Translations under genes and position numbers: made by a program
The notes under the pieces: generated by a model
What the model was told of the DNA's origin: nothing
The model's database searches: none
The model's input: only the letters and a program-made list of their open reading frames with translations
Assembly (NCBI GenBank): GCA_037179515.1
Contig: JAXCGZ010000059.1
Location: 30,001 to 94,000 of the forward strand
Direction: 5' to 3'
Length of the DNA stretch: 64,000 nucleotides
Source of the DNA: Halocaridina rubra
Lineage: Eukaryota; Arthropoda; Malacostraca; Decapoda; Atyidae
In this document: positions 35,961 through 53,052 of the stretch, in pieces
Layout of the letters: every line of letters starts with the position of its first letter
Position numbering within the stretch: the first letter of the stretch is position 1

Positions 35961-36980
35961 GGGAGGTAATATTACCATTGTTACTTAATATTAAAAAACA
36001 AAAGTAAGTTTCAGTGTTTATTAAGTAAATACACTTACAAAAATAGTGAATTTATATCATGACCATACACAACAATACAAGGATATTCCACACAGTGATT
36101 ACTGCATTGAACTTCATGAGAAAATGCTGATGAAATTGCATCTACTATCACTTGATTCTAGGAGTAATGTTTAATGGCAATATGGATTGCCATATCCTAA
36201 CTGAATCTTACAAGAGGATATTACTTAAAATTATGAATACAACAAATAAAATAAAATGAAAGCATATATGAGGAATGAAGAAATAAGAATAGAAAGGAGA
36301 GTTGTGTTGCCAGACCTATTTTTTTTTATGGAAACGTCTATTGAGAATGAGTTCCAGACTATAAAAATAAGGGGGGGGGGAACACTAGACAATGCTTTAG
36401 GGCGTTATGCTTCTGCATGACTGGTGTTTCGTAATCTTGGCAGACACATGAAGTTATCCACTTAACCTTAGCGGTCATTATCCAAATAAAACCCCCTAGA
36501 AGGAAGAAAGAAGAGAAATGCGATGATATCATGAAAGGTATTCGAAGTCATGTGCTACAACTAAAGAATTATTAAAGCATAGTTGCTTACAATTAGATCA
36601 GTCAAATAGATCAATCAAAGAAGTCTGCTTAATATTTCATGAATGTTCCACATACAGTAATGAGTGTATCGCAAAACAAGCCACGAGATAGAAAGTTACA
36701 AGTATATGACTTTGTCAGTCAATATCATGTACGTAGATACCCACCCCACATTACTGAGAAGCATGAGATAGATGGTAATACGGAGGGATATCACTCTACT
36801 TATTTACTGAAGATTCACACTTTATTGTTATTTTAATGAACACCTATCTGTGGCTTTATCAAAATTTCTGACAAAACTAAATAAAACACTTAGGCCTTAG
36901 TCCAATTATATAAGCTTTGAGGAAGGTATATATAAGCAACTATTCCTTATATGAAATTATGTCTAAGATATGGGGACTTG
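35961..36980. other. No gene recognised
   Basis: AT-rich sequence with a G10 run near 36370. No supported exon or repeat. Confidence 0.4.
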
Positions 36981-36982
36981 GA

Positions 36983-38680
36983 GTGTGTGTAATTAACTAA
37001 TTGTGCTTACGGAAAAGGGTCCCAAGCTCGTAATTTTCCGTCTCCTGTTGGGTTCCATTTTGTACTTAGTGATACTTATCATACTTCCCCTAAAAAATAT
37101 GGATTGATTTAGCTTTAACTACCTCCTCGTTTGTCAAATTTCAATTAGCAACTGCTCTTACGCTAAAAGAGTACTTCATAACATCCTGCAAAGAAGCTTT
37201 CTTGCGAAGCTTCAAATTATAACCTCTAGTCCAAGTGCCAGCCATATCAAAATATTGATCCCTATCCACTCTGTCATAACCATGAAGGAATTTAAAACCT
37301 GTCACCATATCCCTCCCTCATTTTCTAGCTTCTAGTGATGGTAAATCTAATTCCTTCAGCCTCTCCTCGTAGCTGAGATTGCGCATTTCTGGCACCAGTT
37401 TCGAGGAGTATCTTTGAACTTTTTCCAGCTTAACTACGTGCATTTTCAAGTGTGGATTCCAAAAGGGGGCTGTATATTCATGCTTTGGTCTCACATAGAT
37501 TACATAAATCTTTCTGAACATTTCCATGTCCATGTGCCTGAAGGCTACCATTACATTTGCTAAGAAAGCATATGCTGCCCTTACTATGCCATTTATGTGC
37601 ATTTCTGGAGACAAATCGGCTAATATATTTACTCCTAGATTTCTCTCATTCTCTCTTTCTTTACGTTCTTCTCCTGCCATTGAGTAGTCAAGCTTGGGCC
37701 TTCGTTCACTTGTGCCCATTCTCATTGCTTTACATATTGAAGTATTGAATTTCATTTGCCACTTTTCTGACCACTCATGCAGACTATTTGGATCTTTCTG
37801 AAGTTCTCTACCATTGTTCTCGTTTCTTACATTCTTCACACTCTTTGCATCATCTGCAAACATATTCATGAAAGAATTTACAGACTCTGGTGGGTCATTT
37901 ACATATACAAGGCACAAAAGTGGTCACAAAACTGAACCCCTTGGAACTCCGCTATTAACTCTTCTCCATTCAGATACTGAGTTTCTTACTCTAATCCTCT
38001 GTTCCCTTCCTTCTAAGTAAGTTTTTATGCCAATTGTAGCCATTGCTGGCAGCTTCTTAATAAGTCTGCAATGTGGGATCGTGTCAAATGCTTTCAGGAA
38101 GTCTAGGAATATGAAATCTGCCCAGCCCTTTCTTTCTTGAAAGAGTCGGCTTACCTCATCATAAAATTCTTATAAGTTTGTTACTGAAGATATATCTTCT
38201 CTGAAGCCATGTTGCCTCACTGACAAAAGGTTAAAGGATTCCCAGTGAAGAGATATATGTTTTCTTAGTAGTTTCTCTATAACTTTGCAAACAATGCTGG
38301 TCAAGGAAACAGGTCTATAGTTTAGAGCTGTATCCCTCCTTCTCTTTTTAAAGATAGATACCACGTTCGCTTGTTTCCAGCATCTTGGAATCTCCCCTGA
38401 CTCCAGTGCCTTTTTTAATATGATACTTAGTGCCACTAATATTGAATTTACGCATTTTTAAGTACATAAGGGGATATATCATTAGGACCTGTAGCTTTAT
38501 GGACATCTAACTTCATCAGCATTTTGCATACTTCTGTGGCTGAAAGGATGATGTTCTCTAATACCGACCCATGAGCTTCTGTCTCTGCAGTCTGAGGGGG
38601 TGGGAGTATTTTCTACTGTAAATACTGACTGAAACTCTTTGTTCAATTCTTTGCAGATCTCTTCATCCATCTCAGTGTGA
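36983..38680 (-). mobile_element. CR1/L2-like LINE copy A, 5' truncated
   Basis: The minus strand runs from EEICKELNKEF (about 38650) through a decayed RT to the C-terminus and a tail AATTAGTTAATTACAC at about 36983-37010. Visible blocks are LNYRPVSLTSIVCKVIEKLL (about 38300), an APPROPRIATE-type HGFRE block, MFADDAKSVKNV carrying the FADD catalytic pair (about 37860), ERNLGVNILADLSPEMHING (about 37620) and IYVRPKHEYTAPFWNPHL. Several frameshifts and stops break it. Its sequence (RKIY, KELDLP variants) differs from copies B and C, suggesting an older subfamily. The 5' end abuts the tail of copy B. Confidence 0.88.
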
Positions 38681-41400
38681 GTGTGTGTGTGATTAACTAA
38701 TTGTGATTAGCTAATTGTGTGTGTGTGTGTAATTACCTAATTGTAATTACCTAATTGTGTTTACGGGAAAGAGCCCAAAGCTCGTATCTTCCCGTCTCCT
38801 GATCGGTTCCATTTTACACTTTGTAATACTTATCATACCTGTCCTTAAAACTATGGATAGAGATAGCATTAACTACCTCCTCGCTTACCGAATTTCAATT
38901 ATCAACTACTCTTACACTGAAAAAGTATTTCCTTACATCCTGCAAAGAAGTTTTCTTACGAAGCTTCAAACTATGACCTCTAGTTCTAGAGCCTGTCATA
39001 TCAAAAAATCGATCCCTATCCACTCTATCATAACCATGAAGGAATTTAAAGACTGTCACCATATCCCCCCTCAATCTTCTAGCTTCGAGTGATGGTAAGT
39101 CTAATTCCCTCAGCCTCTCCTCATAACTGAGGTTGCGTATTTATGGCACCAGTTTCGTGGCATGTCTTTGAACTTTTTCAAGCTTAGCTATGTGCTTTTT
39201 CAAGTGCGGATTCCAAAAGGGGGCTGCATATTCGAGTTTTGGCCTCACATAGGTTACATAAATATTTCTGAACATTTCCTTGTCCATGTGCCTGAAGGCT
39301 ACCCTTACATTTGATAAGAATTCATATGCTGCCCTTACTATGCCATTTATATGTATTTCTGGAGACAAATCTGACAGTATGTTTACTCCTAGATCTCTCT
39401 CATTTTCTGTCTCTTGAAGTTGTACTCCAGCCACCGAGTAGTCAAGCTTGAGCCTTCTTGCACTTGTACCCATTCTCATTACCTTACATTTTGAAATACT
39501 GAATTTCATTAGCTACTTTTTTGACCACTCATGCAGACTATTTAGATCTTCCTGAAGTTTTCTACCATTGTTCTCGTTTCTTACTTTCTTCACAATCTTT
39601 GCATCATCTGCAAACATATTCATGAATGAATTTGCAGCCTCTGGTAGGTCATTTACATATACAAAGAACAAAAGTGGCCCTAAAACTGAACCTTGTGGAA
39701 CTCCACTACTAACTCTCCTCCATTCAGACACTGAGTGTCTTACTCTAACCCTCTGTTCCCTTCCTTCTAAGTAAGTTTTTATCCATTCCAAGACATTTCC
39801 ACCTATTCTAGCCAATGCTTGCAGCTTCCTAATAAGTCTCCCATGTGGAACAGTGTCAAACGCTTTCTGGAAGTCTAGCAATATGCAATCTAACTGGATG
39901 GGGATGGGATAGGAGAGGAGGGGAAAAAAGGGGAGGGAATTAAGAATGTAAGGGAATTAGAGGGAAAAGCACGAAAATTAAATAAAGTAAGAGAAAAAAA
40001 GAAAGGGGCAGACCCTCGTGCTAAGTTTTGATCTGAAATTCAGATTCTGTATATACAATATATATATCCATTATATAATCAACTATGCAGTCTGCCCAGC
40101 CCTCTCTTTCCTGTAAGATTCGGCTTACCTCATCATAAAATTCTAATAAGTTTGTTACTGTTGATCTACCTTCTCTGAAGCCATGTTGCCTCACTGACAA
40201 AAAGTTGAAGGATTCCAAGTGAAGAGAGATATGTTTCCTTATTAGTTTCTCCATAATTTTGCAAACAATGCTGGTCAAGGAAACTGGTCTATAGTTCAGA
40301 GCCGTGTCCCTTCTTCCCTTTTTGATGATAGGTATCATGTTTGCTTGTTTTCAAGCATCTTGGAATCTCCCCTGACTCCAGTGACTTTTTAAATATGATA
40401 CTTAGAGCCACTGATACTGAGTTTGCGCATTTTTTAAGTACACGAGGGGATATGTCATCAGGACCTGTAGCTTTATGAACATCCAACTCCATCAGCGGCT
40501 TGCTACCTCTGTGGCTGTAAGGTTAATATTCTCTAATACCGGCCCTTGAGCTTCTACCTCTGCAATCTGAGGGGGTAGGGTTTTTTCTACTGTAAATACT
40601 GACTGAAACTCCTTGTTCAATTCTTTGCAGATCTCTTCATCCGCCCCAGTGATGCTTCCATCCCCTCTCTTTAGCCTTAAAACCTGTTCTTTTACCTTCA
40701 GTTTTCCTCTGATAAAGCTGTGGAAAAGCTTGGGATTTTCTTTAGCCCTCCTGGTGATGTCCCTCTCATAGTCTCTCTCTGCCTCTCTTCTTTTACTTAG
40801 GTAGTCATTTCTTGCTCTTTTGTAGGTTTGCCAGGCATTTATGTTTTTTCTCCTCCTATTCCTTTTCCAGCATTTGTCTATCCACTCCTTAGCTCTTTTA
40901 CACTCATTATCGAACCATTTCTCTCTGGCATGAATTACACCTACTTTGGTGAAAGGTATGCAGCAATCTACTATCTTTTCATATTTCTCACAAAAGATGT
41001 CATACATTTCTTGTACAGATTTGTTGTAAAATAAGGTTCTCCAGTCAATAACTGCAAAAAGCTCATTCATTTTGATGTAATCTCCTTTCGGATAGTTCCT
41101 CCTCATGTCCTCAGTGCCTCTACTCTCAGGCAAAATATCTTCAATGATATACTCCATCAACAACACCCAGTGGTCACTCTTTCCAATTGGTGGTTTATAC
41201 TCAATTTTTCCAATATACAACACATTATCTGTGAACACTAGATCAAGTAGTGATGGCTCATCCCCACCCCTGACCCTCGTTGGTTCCATTACATGTTGGT
41301 GTAGGAAAGTCCCTTGTACGCAATCTAGGAATCTTGCCCCGAATGAGTCCTCACCAGTGTGTGGGTCAAGATTTATCCAATCTAACTATTTATGATTAAA
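38681..41400 (-). mobile_element. CR1/L2-like LINE copy B, 5' truncated, with a 193-bp insertion
   Basis: It runs from the endonuclease C-terminal part (about 41396; EPSLLDLVFTDNVL at 41240, KSDHWVLLMEY at 41180) through the linker and RT (VPQGSVLGPLLFFVYVNDLP at 39690, MFADDAKIVKKV at 39610) to a tail of tandem AATTAGGTAATTAC units and TG repeats at 38681-38760. Frameshifts and stops interrupt it near 40490 and 39510. A foreign 193-base block splits it at 39892-40084. Confidence 0.9.
39892..40084. mobile_element. 193-bp insertion inside LINE copy B
   Basis: Purine-rich sequence (GGGATGGGATAGGAGAGGAG onward) ending in TA-rich DNA, absent from copies A, C, D and E at the same point. The LINE sequence ATGCAATCT (39883-39891) is repeated as ATGCAGTCT (40085-40093) on the other side, consistent with a ~9-base target duplication. 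No terminal inverted repeats are seen; it may be a retro-inserted fragment. Confidence 0.6.
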
Positions 41401-44083
41401 ATGTGTGTGATTACCTAATTGTGATTACCTAATTGTGTTTACGGGAAAGAGTCCAAAGCTCGTATCCTCCCGTCTCCTGATTGGTTCCATTTTATACTTA
41501 GTGATACTTATCATACCTGTCCTTAAAACTATGGATAGAGATAGCATTAACTACCTCCTCGCTTACCGAATTCCAATTATCAACTACTCTTACACTGAAA
41601 GAGTATTTTCTTACATCCTGCAAAGAAGTTTTCTTACGAAGCTTCAAACTATGACCTCTAGTTCTAGAACCAGCCATATCAAAAAATCGATCCCTATCCA
41701 CTCTATCATAACCATGAAGGAATTTAAAGACTGTCACCATATCCCCCCTCAATCTTCTAGCTTCGAGTGATGGTAAGTCTAATTCCCTCAGCCTCTCCTC
41801 ATAACTGAGATTGCGTATTTCTGGCACCAGTTTCGTGGCATGTCTTTGAACATTTTCAAGCTTAGCTATGTGCTTTTTCAAGTGCGGATTCCAAAAGGGG
41901 GCTGCATATTCGAGTTTTGGCCTCACATAGGTTACATAAATATTTCTGAACATTTCCTTGTCCATGTGCCTGAAGGCTACCCTTACATTTGATAAGAATG
42001 CATATGCTGCCCTTACTATGCCATTTATATGTATTTCTGGAGACAAATCTGACAGTATGTTTACTCCTAGATCTCTCTCATTTTCTGTCTCTTGAAGTTG
42101 TACTCCAGCCACCGAGTAGTCAAGCTTGAGCCTTCTTGCACTTGTACACATTCTCATTACCTTACATTTTGAAGGAATGAATTTCATTAGCCACTTTTCT
42201 GACCATTCATGCAGATTATTTAGATCCTCCTGAAATTCTCTACCATTGTTCTCGTTTTTTACTTTCTTCACAATCTTTGCATCATCTGTAAGCATATTCA
42301 TGAATGAATTTACAGCCTCTGGTAGGTCATTTACATATGCAAGGAACAAAAGTGGCCCTAAAACTGAACCCTGTGGAACTCCACTAGTAACTCTTCTCCA
42401 TTCAGACACAGAGTGTCTTACTCTAACCCTCTGTTCCCTTCCTTCTAAGTAAGTTTTTATCCATTCCAAAACATTTCTACCTATTCTAGCCATTGCTTGC
42501 AGCTTCCTAATAAGTCCCCCATGTGGAACAGTGTCAAACGCTTTCTGGAAGTCTAGGAATATGCAATCTGCCCAGCCCTCTCTTTCCTGTAAGATTCGGC
42601 TTACCTCATCATAAAATTCTAATAAGTTTGTTACTGTTTATTTACCTTCTCTGAAGCCATGTTGCCTCACTGACAAAAAGTTGAAGGATTCCAAGTGAAG
42701 AGAGATATGTTTCCTTAGTATTTTCTCCATAACTTTGCAAACTATGCTGGTCAAGGAAACTGGTCTATAGTTAAGAGCCGTATCCCTCCTTCCCTTTTTG
42801 AAGATAGGTATCACATTTGCTTGTTTCCGGCATCTTGGAATCTCCCCTGACTCCAGTGACTTTTTAAATATGATACTCAGTGCCACTGATATTGAGTTTG
42901 CGCATTTTTAAGCACATGAGGTTATATGTCATCAGGACCTGTAGCTTTATGAACATCTAAATCCATCAGTGCTTTGCATACCTCTGTGGCTGTAAGGTTG
43001 ATGCTTTCTAATACCGGCCCTTGAGCTTCTATCTCTGCAATCTGAGGGGGTGGGGTATTTTCTACTGTAAATACTGACTGAAACTCCTTGTTCAATTCTT
43101 TGCAGATCTCTTCATCCGTCTCAGTGATGCTGTCATCCGCTCTCTTTAGCCTTAAAACCTGTTCTTTTACCTTCAGTTTTCCTCTGATAAAGCTGTGGAA
43201 AAGCTTGGGATTTTCTTTAGCCTTCCTGGTGATGTCCCTCTCATAGTCTCTCTCTGCCTTTCTCCTTTTTCTTAGGTAGTCATTTCTTGCTCTTTTGTAG
43301 GTTTGCCAGGCATTTATGTTTTTTCTCCTCCTATTCCTTTTCCAGCATTTGTCTATCCACTCCTTAGCTCTTTTACACTCATTATCGAACCATTTCTCTC
43401 TGGCATGAATTACATCTACTTTGGTGACAGGTATGCAGCAATCTACTATCTTCCCATATTTCTCACAAAAGATGTCATACATTTCTTGTACAGATTTGTT
43501 GTAAAATACGGTTCTCCAGTCAATAACTGCAAAAAGCTCATTCATTTTGATGTAATCTCCTTTCGGATAGTTCCTCCTCATGTCCTTAGTGCCTCTACTC
43601 TCAGGCAGAATATCTTCAATGATATACTCCATCAACAACACACAGTGGTCACTTTTTCCAATTGGTGGTTCATACTCAATTTTTTCAATATCCAACACAT
43701 TATCTGTGAATACTAGATCAAGTAGTGATGGCTCATCCCCACCCCTGGCCCTTGTTGGTTCCATTACATGTTGGTGTAGGAAATTCCCTTGTACGCAATC
43801 TAGGAATCTTGCCCCGAATGAGTCCCCACCACTGTGTGGGTCAAGATTTATCCAATCTATCTCTTTATGATTAAAATCTTCCATAATCAAAATCCTACAT
43901 TTTTTTTCCCGTGCCATGTTAACAACTGAGTTTATGACTTCAATAGTACTTATATGACTTACCTCATAAACTTCAAGCCTATTCTGGTTCCTTGGTGGGT
44001 TATATACAACAGTTATTATAATGCTCTCTGACCCAGTATTTATGCGAGCAACAAGAAATTCCTTGAACTCACTTTCTATAGCC
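41401..44083 (-). mobile_element. CR1/L2-like LINE copy C, 5' truncated
   Basis: It starts within the endonuclease (AIESEFKEFLVARINTGSES, about 44060; ILIMEDFNHKEIDW at 43870). One open frame continues to about 42922 (KATGPDDI). After frameshifts, RT continues from 42886 and then from 42493 to the C-terminus (SGVPQGSVLGPLLFLAYVND; MLTDDAKIVKKV, where the usual FADD is LTDD; AGSRTRGHSLKLRKKTSLQD). The tail is doubled AATTAGGTAATCAC at 41401-41440. The LTDD change and three frame breaks make it inactive. Confidence 0.9.
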
Positions 44084-44109
44084 AAGTGTGTGTGTGTGTG
44101 TGTGTGTGC

Positions 44110-47705
<3,596 letters not shown>

Positions 47706-47819
47706 TATACTGACATAGAAGGAATATATACATTATTGGGTTGGTTAGTACTTTAGATTTTAAAATATTTTTAAATCACAGCAAGGTGTATATGTTTTTG
47801 AATCAAATGTTCTAGCCAA

Positions 47820-48063
<244 letters not shown>

Positions 48064-48165
48064 TTTACAGCAATGTTGTCAGATTTGTCTGAAATTTAAG
48101 TTCATCATTCTTTCCTATTGAGGAGTCTATTGAAAACTATATTCTGTGAGAGGGAGAACATAAAA

Positions 48166-49071
48166 ATGAGGCCATCTCTGTCCCAAACCTCTCCCATCCA
48201 TGGGTCGGTAGGAGGGGTAGCCATTAGGAGACTTAAACAGAAAATCAAGAATTTAGAGGCAATGGTTATAAGCCTTGATGAAAAAATTCGGAATATGGAT
48301 GGAGAAATGAAAGAGAATGAAACACTCAGAGAGCAAATAAGATCTTTGGAGGAAGCAAATAAAGCACAAGGGCAGGAGAGAAAGGAACTAGAAAAAAGAA
48401 TAAAGAAGCTGGAAGGGGAAAAGAGTCAACTAGAATCTAGAATTTCTAAACAAGAAGATAAAAACAAACAGCTGAATGACAACCTAAAGGAATTAGATGT
48501 TAGTTCACTGCTCTCTTCTGAGAGAGACGAGATTGCTGCTTGGAATGTCCAGATTAAGGAAAACATTGAACAGTTCAGAAAAGAGTTCCAGGAGCTGAAT
48601 ATGGAAAATGATGCCATGAAAACTTCCTTTGCTGATGCACTAAAGGGAAATGTGGCAGTAAAAGAGGTTGTAAAGGTGGTGGCACTGGAAAACATACAAA
48701 CAGTTGACTATAAAGAGACAGTAATCGAAAAAATGAAAGACGTTGTGATGGAAAGGGCAAACCCACTCATCAGACAGGCACTTGATAAGGAGAAGACAGT
48801 GGTAATCTCAGGCATAAGCGAATCCCAGGAGCCAACATGGCAGGGGAGACTTGAAGAAATAAAAGCTAGGGTTGTAGACCTGATAAGAAAGCTTGGAGTA
48901 GTTTGTGGTCCTGAGGATATTGTAAACATACACCAACTAGGTAAATATTCGAGGGAAGGAAAGCCGAGACCAACAAAAATAACCTTTGAGAGAGGGGAAA
49001 CATGTAGGGAAATATTGTTGAGAAAAAAAAAGTCTAAAAGACCTTCAAGAATTCAAAGAAGTGTTCATTAG
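48166..49071 (+). CDS. LINE ORF1 (coiled-coil RNA-binding-type protein), frameshifted end
   Basis: The start is the ATG at 48166 (MRPSLSQTSPIHGS). A long coiled coil spans about residues 25-150 (LEAMVISLDEKIRNMDGEMK onward, leucine heptads). A C-terminal domain with VVISGISESQEPTWQGRLEE and LGVVCGPEDIVNIHQLGKYS follows, the style of LINE ORF1 nucleic-acid-binding regions. An A9 run near 49024-49032 appears to shift the frame: in the next frame KDLQEFKEVFIRR continues naturally, then a stop. Confidence 0.8.
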   Translation: MRPSLSQTSPIHGSVGGVAIRRLKQKIKNLEAMVISLDEKIRNMDGEMKENETLREQIRSLEEANKAQGQERKELEKRIKKLEGEKSQLESRISKQEDKNKQLNDNLKELDVSSLLSSERDEIAAWNVQIKENIEQFRKEFQELNMENDAMKTSFADALKGNVAVKEVVKVVALENIQTVDYKETVIEKMKDVVMERANPLIRQALDKEKTVVISGISESQEPTWQGRLEEIKARVVDLIRKLGVVCGPEDIVNIHQLGKYSREGKPRPTKITFERGETCREILLRKKKSKRPSRIQRSVH

Positions 49072-49248
49072 ACGATAAAGAACACAGGAAGAGATGGGAA
49101 ATATCAAAAACTTGTTGCAGGAGGCAAGAAGGTTAAATGATGAAAGAAATGAAGAAGAGAAGTAAAATTTTCATTTCAGAGTTCTTCCAGACAAAGGGGA
49201 GATAAAGAAGATAATGACAGAAGATCAGGGGATGGGGCCTCATTAAGA

Positions 49249-52071
49249 TTGTTATACACAAATGCTGATGGATTAGCTGGTAAGGCAGTAGAATTAAAAG
49301 ATAGGATTCACAACAGTAAGGCAGATATAGCAGCAATTACAGAGACTAAGTTGAGTGAGGGCATAAACAGTGTCACAGTTTTTCCCAAGGGCTTCAGAAT
49401 ACTAAGGGTTGAAAGATCTGAGAGGACTGGTGGAGGGATAGCACTGCTCATAAGTGAAAGGATTCAAGTTGAAGAAATAAACTTGGCTATAGAAAGTGAG
49501 TTCAAGGAATTTCTTGTTGCTCGCATAAATACTGGGTCAGAGAGCATTTTAATAACTGTTGTATACAACCCACCAAGGAACCAAAATAGGCTTGAAGTTA
49601 ATGAGGAAAGTCATATAGGTACTATTGAAGTCATAAACTCAGTTGTTAACATGGCACGGAAAAAAAATGTAGGATTTTGATTATGGGAGACTTTAATCAT
49701 AAAGAGATAGATTGGATAAATCTTGACCCACACAGTGGTGAGGACTCATTCGGGGCAAGATTCCTAGATTGCGCACAAGGGAATTTCCTACACCAACATG
49801 TAATGGAACCAACAAGGGCCAGAGGTGGGGATGAGCCATCACTACTTGATCTAGTGTTCACAGATAATGTGTTGGATATTGAAAAAATTGAGTATGAACC
49901 ACCAATTGGAAAGAGTGACCACTGTGTGTTGTTGATGGAGTATATCATTGAAGATATTCTTCCTGAGAGTAGAGGCACTGAGGACATGAGGAGGAACTAT
50001 CCGAAAGGAGATTACACCAAAATGAATGAGCTTTTTGCAGTTATTGACTGGAGAACCTTATTTTACAACAAATCTGTACAAGAAATGTATGACATCTTTT
50101 GTGAGAAATATGAAAAGATAGTAGATTGCTGCATACCTGTCACCAAAGTAGGTGTAATTCATGCCAGAGAGAAATGGTTCGATAATAGGTGTAAAAGAGC
50201 TAAGGAGTGGATAGACAAATGCTGGAAAAGGTATAGGAGGAGAAAAAACATAAATGCCTGGCAAACCTACAAAAGAGCAAGAAATGACTACCTAAATAAA
50301 AGGAGAGAGGCAGAGAGAGACTATGAGAGGGACATCACCAGGAAGGCTAAAGAAAATCCCAAGCTTTTCCACAGCTTTATCAGAGGAAAACTGAAGGTAA
50401 AAGTACAGGTTTTAAGGCTAAAGAGAGCGGATGGCAGCATCACTGAGACGGATGAAGAGATCTGCAAAGAATTGAACAAGGAGTTTCAGTCAGTATTTAC
50501 AGTAGAAAATACCCCACCCCCTCAGATTGCAGTGATAGAAGCTCAAGGGCCGGTATTAGAGAACATCAACCTTACAGCCACAGAGGTATGCAAAGCGCTG
50601 ATGGATTTAGATGTTCATAAAGCTACAGGTCCTGATGACATATCCCCTCGTGTACTTAAAAAATGCGCAAACTCAATATCAGTGGCACTGAGTATCATAT
50701 TTAAAAAGTCACTGGAGTCAGGGGAGATTCCAAGATGCCGGAAACAAGCAAATGTGATACCTATCTTCAAAAAGGGAAGGAGGGATATGGCTCTGAACTA
50801 TAGACCAGTTTCCTTGACCAGCATAGTTTGCAAAGTTATGGAGAAACTACTAAGGGAAACATATCTCTCTTCACTTGGAATCCTTCAACTTTTTGTCAGT
50901 GAGGCAACATGGCTTCAGAGAAGGTAGATCAACAGTAACAAACTTATTAGAATTTTATGATGAGGTAAGCCGAATCTTACAGGAAAGAGAGGGCTGGGCA
51001 GATTGCATATTCCTAGACTTCCGGAAAGCGTTTGACACTGTTCCACATGGGAGACTTATTAGGAAGCTGCAATCAATGGCTAGAATAGGTGGAAATGTTT
51101 TAGAATGGATAAAAACTTACTTAGAAGGAAGGGAACAGAGGGTTAGAGTAAGACACTCAGTGTCTGAATGGAGAAGAGTTAGTAGTGGAGTTCCACAGGG
51201 TTCAGTTTTAGGGCCACTTTTGTTCTTTGTATATGTAAATGACCTACCAGAGTCTGTAAATTCATTCATGAATATGTTTGCAGATGATGCAAAGATTGTG
51301 AAGAAAGTAAAAAACGAGAACAATGGTAGAGAACTTCAGGAGGATCTAAATAATCTGCATGAGTGGTCAGAAAAGTGGCTAATGAAATTCAATACTTTAA
51401 AATGTAAGGTAATGAGAATGGGTACAAGTGCAAGAAGGCCCAAGTTTGACTACTCGGTGGCTGGAGTACAACTTCAAGAGACAGAAAATGAGAGAGATCT
51501 AGGAGTAAACATACTGGCAAATTTGTCTCCAGAAATACATATAAATGGCATAGTAAGGGCAGCATATTCATTCTTATCAAATGTAACGGTAGCCTTCAGG
51601 CACATGGACAAGGAAATATTCAGAAATATTTATGTAACCTATGTGAGGCCAAAACTCGAATATGCAGTCCCCTTTTGGAATCCGCACTTGAAAAAGCACA
51701 TAGCTAAGCTTGAAAAAGTTCAAAGACATGCCACGAAACTGGTGCCAGAAATACGCAATCTCAGTTATGAGGAGAGGCTGAGGGAATTAGACTCACCATC
51801 ACTCGAAGCTAGAAGATTGAGGGGGGATATGGTGACAGTCTTTAAATTCCTTCATGGTTATGATAGAGTGGATAGGGATCGATATTTTGATATGGCAGGC
51901 TCTAGAACTAGAGGTCATAGTTTGAAGCTTCGTAAGAAAACTTCTTTGCAGGATGTAAGGAAATACTTTTTCAGTGTAAGAGTAGTTGATAATTGGAATT
52001 GGCTAAGCGAGGAGGTAGTTAATGCTATCTCGATCCATAGTTTTAAGGACAGGTATGATAAGTATCACTAA
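49249..52071 (+). pseudogene. LINE ORF2: endonuclease plus reverse transcriptase, two frameshifts
   Basis: Three overlapping frames cover one polyprotein. The first, at 49249-49680, is an APE-type endonuclease N-part (LLYTNADGLAGKAVELKDRI, AAITETKLSEG, ITVVYNPPRNQN). The second, at 49677-50927, carries IMGDFNHKEIDWINLDPHSG, KSDHCVLLMEY, a basic linker, and RT blocks GPDDISPRVLKKCAN and LNYRPVSLTSIVCKVMEKLL. The third, at 50875-52071, carries HGFREGRSTVTNLLEF, FLDFRKAFDTVPHG with the first palm aspartate, SGVPQGSVLGPLLFFVYVND, MFADDAKIVKKV with the catalytic DD near 51280, and a C-terminal domain ending FKDRYDKYH. The first break lies at an A8 run near 49662-49669. The second is one extra G near 50855 (AAGGGAAACA where the other copies have AAGGAAACA). 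Confidence 0.9.
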
Positions 52072-52148
52072 GTATAAAATGGAAGTGATCAGGAGACGGG
52101 AAGATACGAGCTTTGGGCTCTTTCCCGCAAACACAATTAGGTAATCAC

Positions 52149-52330
52149 ATATTATTCCAAACGAGTAATGAAATTATCTTGCAAGTAGGTATCAGAAAAA
52201 AATGGCTCTGATGCTCATAATAATTACGTAACCTATTATTTTATCCCTATCTTCTTTATAACGAGCAAAGGCGTGAATATAAAGTGCAGATCGCATACCA
52301 TAGTATGCTAGATAGCGAGTTAAAGTAGCA

Positions 52331-52332
<2 letters not shown>
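52149..52332. other. Short unique sequence
   Basis: AT-rich sequence between the LINE tail and the TA cluster. Nothing recognised. Confidence 0.4.
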
Positions 52333-52796
<464 letters not shown>

Positions 52797-53052
52797 TGTA
52801 CATAGTTTGTGAGTATTAAATATGGGATCTAATAATGTTATGGGTTGAAAAGGTTTGTTAGCCTGACGGCGTAAGTACTGCCATCTTGTAGGTTCCACGG
52901 AAATTAGAATTCTTGTAAGGCAGATCCAAGAGCAAGGCCACTATTACACGTTCGTGTAAACTGTGTGCGAGATTGAGTGTAAATTAGTGTATCTTTTCGT
53001 ATTTGTGAGAGCGTGACTTGTATAAGAGGATCCTCTGTATTGTTAGGTAGTC

